DNA of 64,000 nt from the NCBI GenBank assembly GCA_040506275.1, contig JBEVXD010000003.1, forward strand, positions 248,001 to 312,000. The letters run 5' to 3'. Numbering within the stretch: position 1 is the stretch's first letter; every line of letters starts with the position of its first letter. Shown here in pieces: positions 54,800 through 63,999 of the stretch. Source of the stretch: Thiodiazotropha sp040506275. GTDB lineage: Bacteria; Pseudomonadota; Gammaproteobacteria; Chromatiales; Chromatiaceae. The translations under genes were made by a program, and so were the position numbers. The notes under the pieces were generated by a model. The model saw only the letters and a list, made by a program, of their open reading frames with translations. It ran no database searches and was not told where the DNA came from.

Positions 54800-57394
54800 T
54801 TACGCAGCACTGATTTTCTGACGCTTACTAAAGACCACACCTCCCTCAGAGACATCAATTTCGATTATATCTCCCGGCCCAAAGCGACCTGAAAGTATCT
54901 CCTGTGCCAGCGGGTTCTCAAGCTGTTGACGTATAGCTCGCTTCAAAGGCCTTGCACCATACACAGGGTCGAAACCCGCCTTACCCAGTAGATCAAGTGC
55001 CGCATCAGTCACTGACAGGACCATTTCATTATCTGCCAAACGCTTGCGTAGATAGTCCACCTGGATACTGGCTATGGCTCTAATCTGCTCCGCACCCAAG
55101 GGATGAAATACCACGATTTCGTCTACCCGATTGATAAACTCAGGACGGAAGTTATGCTGCACAGTCTCCATCACCGATGCTTTCATTGCGTCATACTGAT
55201 CCTCTGTGGCCATCTCCTGAATAATCTGGGAGCCCAGATTCGAGGTCATCACAATCACTGTGTTGCGAAAGTCCACTGTGCGTCCCTGACCGTCCGTAAG
55301 GCGTCCGTCATCAAGCACCTGCAATAGCACATTGAATACGTCAGGATGAGCCTTTTCCACCTCATCGAGAAGAATCACTGAGTAGGGTCTGCGACGTACC
55401 GCCTCTGTCAGATAACCACCCTCTTCATAGCCTACATACCCAGGAGGAGCACCAATCAACCGCGCGACTGAGTGCTTCTCCATGAATTCAGACATATCTA
55501 TGCGGATCATCGCCTCTTCCGTATCGAAGAGAAACTCTGCAAGTGATTTACACAGTTCCGTCTTACCCACGCCGGTCGGCCCGAGAAACAGAAATGAACC
55601 ATTGGGCTGATTAGGGTCGGAAAGACCTGCTCTGGAACGGCGTATTGCATCACTGACAGCAGCTACCCCCTCCTGCTGTCCGATAACCCGCCTGCCAAGT
55701 TCCTCTTCCATGCGCAGCAACTTATCCCTTTCACCCTCCAACATTTTGGAGACCGGGATACCAGTCCATTTGGAGACTACATCGGCAATCTCCTCCTCTG
55801 AGACTTTGTTTCGCAGCAGTTTCATCTCCTGCATCTCAGCCTGGGTTGCCATATCGAGCTGCTTCTCAAGTTCCGGGATCCGTCCATATTGAAGCTCAGA
55901 CATACGCGCCAGATCGCCGGCCCGGTGGGCAGTTTCCAGCTCCAGTCTGGCTCGCTCAAGGGACTCCTTGATATGGGTTGTCCCCTGCAGTGCCGCTTTT
56001 TCCGATTTCCAGATCTCTTCCAGGTCAGAGAACTCCCGCTCGAACCGTTCGATATGTGCCTGCAGATCGGCTAGTCGCTTTTTTGAAGCCTCGTCAGACT
56101 CTTTATTCAGCGCTTCTCGCTCGATTTTTAACTGAATCAGACGGCGCTCTAGGCGATCCATCTCCTCAGGCTTGGAGTCGATCTCCATTCGTATTTGGGA
56201 TGCCGCCTCATCCACCAGATCAATGGCTTTATCGGGCAGCTGACGATCAGTGATGTAACGATGGGAGAGCGTTGCTGCGGCAACGATTGCCGGATCAGTG
56301 ACATCCACACCATGGTGAACTTCATAACGCTCCTTCAAACCTCTCAGGATGGCTATCGTATCCTCAACACTGGGCTCCTCCACCAACACCTTCTGGAAGC
56401 GACGCTCAAGGGCGGCATCCTTCTCAAGATACTGGCGATATTCATCCAGCGTAGTTGCACCCACACAATGCAGTTCACCCCGAGCCAATGCCGGCTTTAG
56501 CATGTTACCTGCGTCCATCGCGCCTTCGGCCTTACCTGCTCCGACCATGGTGTGCAGTTCGTCGATAAACAGGATAATCTGCCCTTCCTGTTTGGAGAGA
56601 TCGTTGAGTACCGCTTTCAGGCGCTCTTCAAACTCACCCCGAAATTTTGCCCCTGCGATCAGTGCCCCCATATCGAGAGAGAGCAGGCGTTTGGTTTTCA
56701 AGCCTTCAGGCACTTCACCATTGATGATACGTTGAGCCAATCCCTCAACAATTGCTGTTTTACCAACACCCGGTTCACCAATTAGTACCGGATTATTTTT
56801 CGTCCTGCGCTGCAGAACCTGTATTGTTCGACGAATTTCATCATCTCTGCCGATAACGGGATCCAGCTTACCCTGCTCAGCCCGTTCAGTTAGATCAATG
56901 GTGTACTTTTCGAGTGCCTGGCGCTGATCTTCTGCATTTGGGTCATCTACTTTTTGACCACCACGCATCTTCTCAATGCTGCCCTCAAGGGCCTCCTTGG
57001 CTGCTCCTGCATTACGCAGCATTTCGCCCAGCTCGCCCTTATCTTCCACAGCGGCGAGAACAAACAGTTCGCTGGATATATATTGATCATTGCGCTGTTG
57101 CGCTAATTTATCGGTCTGATTGAGTAGTCGTCCCAGGTCATTGGAAATATGCAGATCTCCAGCCGCGCCCTCCACACTGGACAGACGCTCGGTGGCAGCA
57201 CTCAGACTGGAACGTAGTTGATTGATGTTGACATCGGATTGGGCCAGCAGGTGGCGGACAGTACCCCCCTCCTGATCGAGCATGGCGCTCATCAAGTGTA
57301 CAGGCTCAATGAACTGATGATCCCGACCGACAGCAAGGCTCTGGGCATCAGCCAGGGCCATCTGGAATTTACTGGTCAAACGATCCATTCTCAT
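54800..57394 (-). CDS. clpB: ClpB disaggregase chaperone
   Basis: A hexameric AAA+ chaperone that pulls proteins out of aggregates with DnaK. The 864-aa protein has an N-terminal domain (1-145), a first AAA+ module with Walker A GEPGVGKT (about 205), a middle coiled coil (about 400-525, rich in Glu, Leu and Arg) and a second module with Walker A GPTGVGKT (about 605). Pore tyrosines lie in GYVGYEEGG. The frame has an alternative ATG at 57388. A sigma-32 promoter is directly upstream. Confidence 0.97.
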   Translation of the reverse strand: MRMDRLTSKFQMALADAQSLAVGRDHQFIEPVHLMSAMLDQEGGTVRHLLAQSDVNINQLRSSLSAATERLSSVEGAAGDLHISNDLGRLLNQTDKLAQQRNDQYISSELFVLAAVEDKGELGEMLRNAGAAKEALEGSIEKMRGGQKVDDPNAEDQRQALEKYTIDLTERAEQGKLDPVIGRDDEIRRTIQVLQRRTKNNPVLIGEPGVGKTAIVEGLAQRIINGEVPEGLKTKRLLSLDMGALIAGAKFRGEFEERLKAVLNDLSKQEGQIILFIDELHTMVGAGKAEGAMDAGNMLKPALARGELHCVGATTLDEYRQYLEKDAALERRFQKVLVEEPSVEDTIAILRGLKERYEVHHGVDVTDPAIVAAATLSHRYITDRQLPDKAIDLVDEAASQIRMEIDSKPEEMDRLERRLIQLKIEREALNKESDEASKKRLADLQAHIERFEREFSDLEEIWKSEKAALQGTTHIKESLERARLELETAHRAGDLARMSELQYGRIPELEKQLDMATQAEMQEMKLLRNKVSEEEIADVVSKWTGIPVSKMLEGERDKLLRMEEELGRRVIGQQEGVAAVSDAIRRSRAGLSDPNQPNGSFLFLGPTGVGKTELCKSLAEFLFDTEEAMIRIDMSEFMEKHSVARLIGAPPGYVGYEEGGYLTEAVRRRPYSVILLDEVEKAHPDVFNVLLQVLDDGRLTDGQGRTVDFRNTVIVMTSNLGSQIIQEMATEDQYDAMKASVMETVQHNFRPEFINRVDEIVVFHPLGAEQIRAIASIQVDYLRKRLADNEMVLSVTDAALDLLGKAGFDPVYGARPLKRAIRQQLENPLAQEILSGRFGPGDIIEIDVSEGGVVFSKRQKISAA

Positions 57395-57430
57395 CGGGTA
57401 TTACTCCAAAATCTTATATTAATAACCTTA

Positions 57431-57458
57431 AGATGGGGTAAAACCCCGGGTTTTCAAG
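57431..57458 (-). promoter_or_regulatory. Sigma-32 heat-shock promoter of clpB
   Basis: On the minus strand CTTGAAA (57458-57452), a 13-nt spacer and CCCCATCT (57438-57431) match the sigma-32 consensus exactly. The start codon lies about 37 nt downstream of the -10 box. Confidence 0.9.
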
Positions 57459-57505
57459 TTGATTTCGGTGTATCGCAATTCAGCTGGAACGGGCGGATCA
57501 GAGTG

Positions 57506-57535
57506 GTAGGTCGGATAAGCACTGCGCCATCCGAC
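57506..57535 (+). repeat. Single REP element upstream of clpB
   Basis: The 30-nt copy has GTAG and both GTCGGAT/ATCCGAC arms intact, but the loop contains ACT where other copies have GAA or GCA. No inverted partner is nearby. It lies between the divergently placed clpB promoter and the 3' end of purE. Confidence 0.8.
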
Positions 57536-57572
57536 CCACAATGGGCTATCTATCCACTAGTATTTGGACTAT

Positions 57573-58079
57573 TCAGGAACTGGTTGCCTGTTGCTTCTCC
57601 ATCACTTCAACCTTTCCCATTACCATCTCTTCCAATGCCAGTTTGTAATCCCTGACCTTCTGACGCATCTCGGGATCTGATGCCCCAAGTATTTGAGCTG
57701 CCAATATGGCCGCATTTTTTGCGCCATTGATAGCCACCGTTGCAACAGGGACGCCTGGTGGCATCTGAACGATAGAGAGCAGTGAATCCTCTCCACTCAA
57801 TGCTGAGGACTTCACCGGCACACCAATTACCGGCAGAGGGGTAATTGACGCCACCATACCAGGCAAGTGGGCAGCACCTCCTGCACCGGCAATCACAACC
57901 TGCAAACCGCGCTGTTCGGCACTTTGGGAATATTCGTATAGTCTTGTCGGGGTACGATGAGCTGAGACTATGGTCATCTCAAAAGGTATCTGAAACGCCT
58001 CGAGCTGTTTGGCAGCCTCTTGCATGACCGGCAGATCTGAATCACTGCCCATGATGATGCCAACGATAGGTTTGCTCAT
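57573..58079 (-). CDS. purE: 5-(carboxyamino)imidazole ribonucleotide mutase
   Basis: Converts N5-CAIR to CAIR in purine synthesis. The 168-aa class I PurE has GIIMGSDSDLPVM at the N-terminus, SAHRTP, and GAGGAAHLPGMVAS. The ATG at 58079 overlaps the purK stop codon (ATGA), so purK-purE form a coupled pair. The frame is open to 58097, but the extra residues do not fit the family. Confidence 0.95.
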   Translation of the reverse strand: MSKPIVGIIMGSDSDLPVMQEAAKQLEAFQIPFEMTIVSAHRTPTRLYEYSQSAEQRGLQVVIAGAGGAAHLPGMVASITPLPVIGVPVKSSALSGEDSLLSIVQMPPGVPVATVAINGAKNAAILAAQILGASDPEMRQKVRDYKLALEEMVMGKVEVMEKQQATSS

Positions 58080-59233
58080 GGATGCTGCTCCCCACATATT
58101 TGAATTAAATCCCGTACCTGCTCGGCTTTAGTTCGAGCAATATCCAGATCCTGATCGATAACAGTCACGTGTCCCATTTTCCGAAAAGGTTTTACTTCGG
58201 CTTTGCCGTAGATATGGAGACAGACGCCAGGAATTGCCAAAGCCTCCTGCAACCCTTTGAAAACAGGTGTGCCAACAGCATCCGCAGCTCCCAGAAGGTT
58301 GATCATAGCTGCTGGGGCCAGCTGCTCTGTGGATCCCAGAGGCAGGTCAAGCACAGCGCGCAGATGCTGCTCAAACTGGTCAGTTATGCAGGCTTCAATG
58401 GTGTGATGACCTGAATTATGGGTTCGTGGTGCTATCTCATTCACCAGCAGTTCGCCATTAGCAGTCAAAAACATCTCAACACCAAACATGCCAACACCCT
58501 CCAGGGCATTAATGGTACGTATGGCAAGCGCTTCAGCCTGTTGGGCAACAGTTTTATCCACCACGGCAGGGCAGAGCAGCAGATCCAGGACATTTTCACC
58601 TTCGCGAAAGCACATCTCCACTGTTGGATATGCCACGCAATTTCCATTGGCGCTACGCGCGACCATCACAGCCAGCTCTTTGTCAGCCTTGATAAAACGC
58701 TCCACCAGGGATGGTACTGGTAGATGTTCACTGAATGCTTCAGCGTCCGGCATCACAGAAACGCCACGACCGTCGTATCCTCCACGTCTGGCTTTCTGTA
58801 CCAAAGGAAAACCGAAGGCTTCAAAGTCTGCAAGGTTCGGTTCTGGCACCTCGATAAATTCGGCTGAAGGGATGTTCGCCTGACTGAGGAACTGCTTCTG
58901 TGTCAGCTTATCCTGCAGGATGGAAAGTAGACCTGGTGCAGGATTGATCTTATGCCCCTCCAGCTCCAGTTGACGCAAGGTCTCAGTATCAATGTCTTCC
59001 AGTTCATAGGTCACCACATCGCATGATTCCGCCAATTCTCTCAATTTGGCAGGATCGTGGTAGCCGCCTATGATCTGATCTCCGGCAACCTGACCTGCCG
59101 GTGACTTTGGATAGGGATCCAGAACGACACAGGTGCAGCCCAGGCGCTTAGCCGCTTTGACCATCATACGACCAAGCTGACCACCGCCTACCAAGCCAAT
59201 ACGGGCTATAGGAAAGGGATAACTATCCTTCAT
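58076..59233 (-). CDS. purK: N5-carboxyaminoimidazole ribonucleotide synthase
   Basis: ATP-grasp enzyme that carboxylates AIR with bicarbonate. The 385-aa protein has the N-terminal GLVGGGQLGRMM, the ATP-grasp segments (FPLVQKARRGGYDGRGV), and the metal-binding region LVNEIAPRTHNSGHHTIEA. The order purK-purE is the reverse of the E. coli operon but is frequent in related proteobacteria. Confidence 0.95.
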   Translation of the reverse strand: MKDSYPFPIARIGLVGGGQLGRMMVKAAKRLGCTCVVLDPYPKSPAGQVAGDQIIGGYHDPAKLRELAESCDVVTYELEDIDTETLRQLELEGHKINPAPGLLSILQDKLTQKQFLSQANIPSAEFIEVPEPNLADFEAFGFPLVQKARRGGYDGRGVSVMPDAEAFSEHLPVPSLVERFIKADKELAVMVARSANGNCVAYPTVEMCFREGENVLDLLLCPAVVDKTVAQQAEALAIRTINALEGVGMFGVEMFLTANGELLVNEIAPRTHNSGHHTIEACITDQFEQHLRAVLDLPLGSTEQLAPAAMINLLGAADAVGTPVFKGLQEALAIPGVCLHIYGKAEVKPFRKMGHVTVIDQDLDIARTKAEQVRDLIQICGEQHP

Positions 59234-59417
59234 GGTGTTGCGTAACTCATTATTGGGTAAGAAAACGTTGCAGTATAACCGGGCTGGACCAGGAATGTCT
59301 CACCTATCCCTTAAGTAACCATAGATTTAATCCGGATCCCATCTATTCGGGGGCATGTTTATTGGATAGTGACGAGGCTCGCCAGCGAGATCTATCTGTT
59401 CCTAAATTTAAAGTCGA

Positions 59418-60131
59418 TCACTCTTTTTCCGGCGGCAGCTGCAGTTGAACCGCCCCCTTATTAAGCCCCGCAAAGGTTTGTAGCCCCTCATCATCGAGAA
59501 TATCAACCCGGCTACCATCAACACGAATCACACCTTGATCACTAAAATTGTGCAGAATTCGGGAAAAGGTCTCAGGTGTCACTGAAAGTCTGGAAGCGAT
59601 TACCCCTTTCGGGGCCTGTAACTCAATGGAATCACCCTGTGCCTTCACAAGACTCCAGCGATTCCAGAGAAAACTGGCTACACGACAGCTTGCACTTTGT
59701 AGAGTCAGGTCGTCAATTTCACGGATCAACATCCGCAATCGATGACTCATGTCGGCCAGCAGATAGAAGCAGGTATCTACAGATCCTCGCAATAGCTCCT
59801 TAAATGGGTCGCTCTCAAAACTTAATAGATGCGTCTCACCCATGGCCAAGGCATTGACAGGATAATCCGGCTGCTCACCGAACATCAATGCCTCAGCGAA
59901 AGTCTCTCCAGGGGAGATGATCTCGATAACCTTCTCCTGACCCTGCATAGACAACCGGGTGAGTTTGACCTGCCCGCTTGTGACAAGAAAAAAGTGTGTT
60001 GCTGGGTCACCAACTTGAAAATAGAGCTGACCATCCAACAGCTTTATTTCACGAGACATCTGCTCCACTTTACGAAACTGATCATCATTCAGGTGGGTAA
60101 ACAGATAGCACTGCCTAAGATCAAATGCCAC
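59418..60131 (-). CDS. Crp/Fnr family regulator, Dnr-like
   Basis: A 237-aa transcription factor with a cyclic-nucleotide-binding-like sensor domain (about 1-125), a dimerisation helix, and a winged helix-turn-helix (about 170-215; GVIASRLSVTPETFSRILHNF). It lacks the cysteine cluster of FNR, so it does not hold a 4Fe-4S cluster in the FNR way. The recognition-helix region resembles Dnr, which responds to nitric oxide in denitrifiers. The ligand is not known. It is a single gene, and its own target sites could not be identified. Confidence 0.78.
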   Translation of the reverse strand: MAFDLRQCYLFTHLNDDQFRKVEQMSREIKLLDGQLYFQVGDPATHFFLVTSGQVKLTRLSMQGQEKVIEIISPGETFAEALMFGEQPDYPVNALAMGETHLLSFESDPFKELLRGSVDTCFYLLADMSHRLRMLIREIDDLTLQSASCRVASFLWNRWSLVKAQGDSIELQAPKGVIASRLSVTPETFSRILHNFSDQGVIRVDGSRVDILDDEGLQTFAGLNKGAVQLQLPPEKE

Positions 60132-60511
60132 TATTCAGCCTCCTGTTTAATCTCATTTCTTGTAGAACCTTTAGCTGAGTCAGAACAGAACAGACTGTCG
60201 AATATACTAGTGTAGTGTCTCATATTAATGCGGGATTATAGCGTGTTACCTTACCATTGGTCGCGCCCAGGAACTGGTGGGCCAGAATCGTAGCTCGGAT
60301 AAGCGCAGCGCCATCCGAAATTTTCAGGTAATTCCTGAAGGAGATTGTCGGATGGCGCTGCGCTTATCCGACCTACAACGGGTTCTGCGTTCACTTGGAG
60401 TCGATACTAATCATATATAATTATAGCTTTTCCCTTAGTTCACATTGCCTTTTCGCGATAGATTTTGGCAGCATGCCCCAGGCACATGACTTGCTCAGAA
60501 ATTCCAAAAAC
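60132..60511. other. REP-containing intergenic region
   Basis: These 380 nt lie upstream of the Crp/Fnr gene and downstream of the lipoprotein gene. No gene is supported. A REP pair occupies 60290-60376. Confidence 0.6.
60290..60376. repeat. REP pair (BIME-like)
   Basis: The plus-strand copy at 60290-60318 has a G-to-C change after GTAG and ends in ATCCGAA. The inverted copy at 60347-60376 is intact. Both have GCGCAGCGC in the loop, whereas the copies at 31.3 and 36.4 kb have GCGAAGCGC. Confidence 0.82.
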
Positions 60512-60949
60512 TCATCGATTCAGTTTCCATACCCGATAATAGACAATTCCGCTACTGCTATCGGTCATCACCCATCGACCATTATCGAAATCAAAACGGT
60601 TGTCACTATATTCCCGACAGCTCAAATGACTCTGTTTTTTTGATAGCGCCTTATCGCCGATGGCTTCCATAAACCATACCGCTGGTGTCTGACAATTCAC
60701 ATAGTCGTAGTCAGCTTCCTTTCGCAAACGAATATCAGCCTGTTTTGGAAGAATTTTAAGCCAGGCACTGAAGCCACGAACCATCGTGCCACCATCTGCC
60801 AGGAGCTCAATTTCATCAATAGCGTTCTCAAAGCCATCTTTAAAAATCAACTCTGGATCTGTTGCAGTGGGATCTCCACCACTACACCCCAATTGCATAA
60901 TCAAGGTGGTGTAGAGTGCCACATATATCAAGAGGCTGTTAGATCGCAT
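60512..60949 (-). CDS. Putative lipoprotein of unknown function
   Basis: A 145-aa protein with a signal peptide ending in the lipobox LQLGC (Cys22). The mature part contains two more cysteines (VNCQTP and LSCREY) that could form a disulfide, and a hydrophobic, aromatic C-terminus (GIVYYRVWKLNR). I recognise no domain. The start of the mature region (DPELIFKDGFENAIDE) looks like the low-complexity signature FxDGFE seen in some proteobacterial surface proteins. It is downstream of ilvD by 18 nt on the same strand, so it may be co-transcribed by read-through. Confidence 0.62.
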   Translation of the reverse strand: MRSNSLLIYVALYTTLIMQLGCSGGDPTATDPELIFKDGFENAIDEIELLADGGTMVRGFSAWLKILPKQADIRLRKEADYDYVNCQTPAVWFMEAIGDKALSKKQSHLSCREYSDNRFDFDNGRWVMTDSSSGIVYYRVWKLNR

Positions 60950-60967
60950 AAAACATTAAAGGGTGTT

Positions 60968-62821
60968 TCAACTCAGTTGTGATACATCCCTTACTGCCCC
61001 GCGAGCTGCTGAAGTCGTTAGTGCAGCGTAGGCCTTGAGGGCCTGAGACACCTGACGTTCGCGATTTTGAGGTTTCCATGCCGAATCACCGAGTGCCTCC
61101 ATCGCTTTACGACGTTGAACCAACAGCTCGTCACTGATTGCAACCTGGATTGATCGTGCAGGAATATCGATTTCGATTCTATCCCCTTCCTCCACCAAGC
61201 CGATATTGCCACCCTCAGCTGCCTCAGGTGAACAGTGCCCGATGGAGAGCCCGGATGTACCACCGGAAAACCTGCCATCAGTAATCAACGCACAATGTTT
61301 ACCCAGCCCTTTCGATTTCAGATAACTGGTTGGATAGAGCATCTCCTGCATTCCCGGCCCGCCTTTAGGACCCTCGTAACGAATAATCACTACATCACCT
61401 TCGTTAATCCGGTCATTCAGAATCGCATCAACCGCCGCTTCCTGGCTTTCAAAGAGCCTTGCAGGCCCTGAAAATTTAAGAATGGATTCATCCACACCAG
61501 CGGTCTTAACAATACACCCCTGCTCAGCAAGGTTTCCGAACAGTACGGCCAGACCACCATCTTTTGAATAGGCGTGCTCCAGGTCTCGAATACAACCCGC
61601 ACTCCGATCTAGGTCTAATGTCGGCCAGCGTGCCTGCTGACTGAATGCCACCTGAGTCGGCACCCCGCCTGGAGCAGCTAAATAACGAGTTTGAGCCTGT
61701 TCCTCTTTGGAGCGAATCACATCCCAGCTATCCATGGCATCAGCGAGACTTTTCGCGTAAACAGTGGGCACGTCCCGCTTGATCAAACCAGCTCGATCCA
61801 ACTCACCCAGGATGGCGATCACGCCGCCGGCCCGATGAACATCTTCCATATGATACTGCTGAGTGGCCGGTGCGACCTTACATAGATTTGGGACCATGCG
61901 GCTCAAGCGGTCAATATCTGTCATAGTGAAATCGACCCCACCCTCATGGGCAGCAGCAAGTAAGTGCAACACGGTATTGGTCGATCCACCCATTGCAATA
62001 TCAAGACTCATCGCATTTTCAAACGCCTGGAAGGTTGCAATCTCCCTGGGCAGGGCTGTTGCGTCATCCTGCTCATACCAACGTCGAGCCAAATCCACCA
62101 CCAAGCGCCCTGCTTCAAGAAAAAGCTGTTCACGGTCAGCATGGGTTGCCAGAAGTGAACCATTGCCTGGCAGAGAGAGTCCCAGCGCCTCGGTGAGGCA
62201 GTTCATGGAATTAGCCGTGAACATACCTGAGCAGGAACCGCATGTTGGGCAAGCGGAGCGTTCGATCTGCTCTACATACTCATCAGACTCCTCAGGATTG
62301 GCCGCTGTAACCATCGCGTCTACCAAATCCAGATGCAGCTCCTGCTCTTGCCCTGGAAGCTTGACCTTACCCGCTTCCATAGGACCGCCGGAGACGAAAA
62401 CCGTAGGAATATTCAGCCTCAATGCAGCCATCAGCATGCCGGGGGTAATCTTGTCGCAGTTGGAAATACAGACCAACGCGTCGGCACAATGTGCGTTGAC
62501 CATATACTCAACAGAATCGGCAATAATGTCCCGGGATGGTAATGAATAGAGCATGCCACCGTGCCCCATAGCAATACCGTCATCAACCGCTATGGTATTG
62601 AACTCTTTTGCAACACCACCAGCAGCTTCGATCTCACGGGCCACCAACTGTCCCAAATCTTTAAGGTGGACATGGCCAGGAACAAATTGGGTAAATGAGT
62701 TGGCCACTGCGACGATCGGTTTCTCAAAATCGTCATCTGTCATGCCAGTAGCTCGCCAAAGGGCGCGAGCACCCGCCATATTGCGGCCATGGGTTGTGGT
62801 ACGTGAGCGGTATCGTGGCAT
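60968..62821 (-). CDS. ilvD: Dihydroxy-acid dehydratase
   Basis: An iron-sulfur enzyme of isoleucine and valine synthesis that dehydrates dihydroxy acids to 2-keto acids. The 617-aa protein has the E. coli length. Cluster-ligand cysteines are in CISNCDKITPGM (about 122-126) and CPTCGSCSGMFTANSMNC (about 190-207), and DGRFSGGTSGLSIGH is the C-terminal signature. No other ilv genes are nearby. Confidence 0.96.
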   Translation of the reverse strand: MPRYRSRTTTHGRNMAGARALWRATGMTDDDFEKPIVAVANSFTQFVPGHVHLKDLGQLVAREIEAAGGVAKEFNTIAVDDGIAMGHGGMLYSLPSRDIIADSVEYMVNAHCADALVCISNCDKITPGMLMAALRLNIPTVFVSGGPMEAGKVKLPGQEQELHLDLVDAMVTAANPEESDEYVEQIERSACPTCGSCSGMFTANSMNCLTEALGLSLPGNGSLLATHADREQLFLEAGRLVVDLARRWYEQDDATALPREIATFQAFENAMSLDIAMGGSTNTVLHLLAAAHEGGVDFTMTDIDRLSRMVPNLCKVAPATQQYHMEDVHRAGGVIAILGELDRAGLIKRDVPTVYAKSLADAMDSWDVIRSKEEQAQTRYLAAPGGVPTQVAFSQQARWPTLDLDRSAGCIRDLEHAYSKDGGLAVLFGNLAEQGCIVKTAGVDESILKFSGPARLFESQEAAVDAILNDRINEGDVVIIRYEGPKGGPGMQEMLYPTSYLKSKGLGKHCALITDGRFSGGTSGLSIGHCSPEAAEGGNIGLVEEGDRIEIDIPARSIQVAISDELLVQRRKAMEALGDSAWKPQNRERQVSQALKAYAALTTSAARGAVRDVSQLS

Positions 62822-62979
62822 CTCAAGCTCCGAGAAAAAATAGCGACAGGAGATAGCTATTATGCCTGCTTTCGAAGGCCGCGAACAAACTCAAATAACC
62901 ACGCTTTCACTACAGTCACATATTCACGCAAACTCCATGTGGGTTTAGATAGAACTCACGGACGCCTGCTAACCGCTTT

Positions 62980-63999
62980 TCAAGGGTCAGCCACAACTTG
63001 TTTGCTCTCACAGGGTATGCTTATCGAAAATGTCGCACCACCCTGATCATTATTCCGGGCAGCTACTTTGCCATGGTGTTTATCAGCCACAACCTTGACA
63101 AAACTAAGACCCAGGCCAACTCCTCTTGTATCGGATAAGGCATGGAATGATGATTGAGTGAATGGCAGGAAAATCTCATTCAACTGACCCTCAGGTATCC
63201 CTGGTCCCTGATCCGCAATCTCACACACCACCAGACTATTCTCCCGATAGACACTCATGGTTATCTGACCATCCTCAGGAGAGAATTTAACTGCGTTTTC
63301 CAGTAGGTTGAATAGCGCCCGTTCGAGCAATCCCGGATCCCCAAGCATCCAAATCTCATCTTCATCAAACAGACTCTTTACAACGATATTATTCGCCTTG
63401 GCTTTGATATAGATCTCATCTGTGGCGTTACAGGCAATGCTGACGAAGTCCGCCTCAATAAATGATTGCCCCTCTACCGCCTCAGCTCTCGCCAGACGAA
63501 GAAAGTCGTCCGCCAGCTTTAACGAGCGGCGCGCCAAGGGCTCAATCGCCTCGGCTAACTCATCAGCGCTACCCTGAAGCCTCTGTTGAGATTGAGTCAA
63601 CGAGAGTAGTGATGTGATGGGTGACCGAATATCATGGGAGAGAAAGTTAAGCATCTTTGCCCGGGTACGTTCAGATCGCTTCAAAGTACCAATATAGGAA
63701 AGATTGACGATCATGCCGTGAGTCTCAGCTTCAACACCGACCAGAGATTTCAACTGAACGAAAAGCTCGGTATCGGGACGGCGAATGGCTTCAAAACGGA
63801 CAGGCTCATTCGCCAACATAACTTTGGTAAAAATAGCCTCCCATGTCTCCCCCCCCTGCACCTCTAACAGGCTTAGCAATTGATAGGCATCTTCGCCAAG
63901 CAGATCCTGATCCTCATCGAAACCCAAATAGAAGGCACTCCTGGGATTGGACATCACCACTTGACCATGGCTGTTAATGACCATTAATCCATCATCCAT
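62980..63999 (-). CDS. PAS-domain sensor histidine kinase, 5' end outside the window
   Basis: At least 339 aa of a histidine kinase. It shows a PAS domain (about 1-110; MDDGLMVINSHGQVVMSNPR), the H-box FLSHDIRSPITSLLSL, and the ATP domain with NLLENAVKFS, DQGPGIPEG and GVGLGLSFVK. The reading frame reaches the edge of the window, so the ATG near 63999 need not be the real start and more sensor or membrane domains may lie upstream. No response regulator is seen in the window after it. Confidence 0.82.
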   Translation of the reverse strand: MDDGLMVINSHGQVVMSNPRSAFYLGFDEDQDLLGEDAYQLLSLLEVQGGETWEAIFTKVMLANEPVRFEAIRRPDTELFVQLKSLVGVEAETHGMIVNLSYIGTLKRSERTRAKMLNFLSHDIRSPITSLLSLTQSQQRLQGSADELAEAIEPLARRSLKLADDFLRLARAEAVEGQSFIEADFVSIACNATDEIYIKAKANNIVVKSLFDEDEIWMLGDPGLLERALFNLLENAVKFSPEDGQITMSVYRENSLVVCEIADQGPGIPEGQLNEIFLPFTQSSFHALSDTRGVGLGLSFVKVVADKHHGKVAARNNDQGGATFSISIPCESKQVVADP

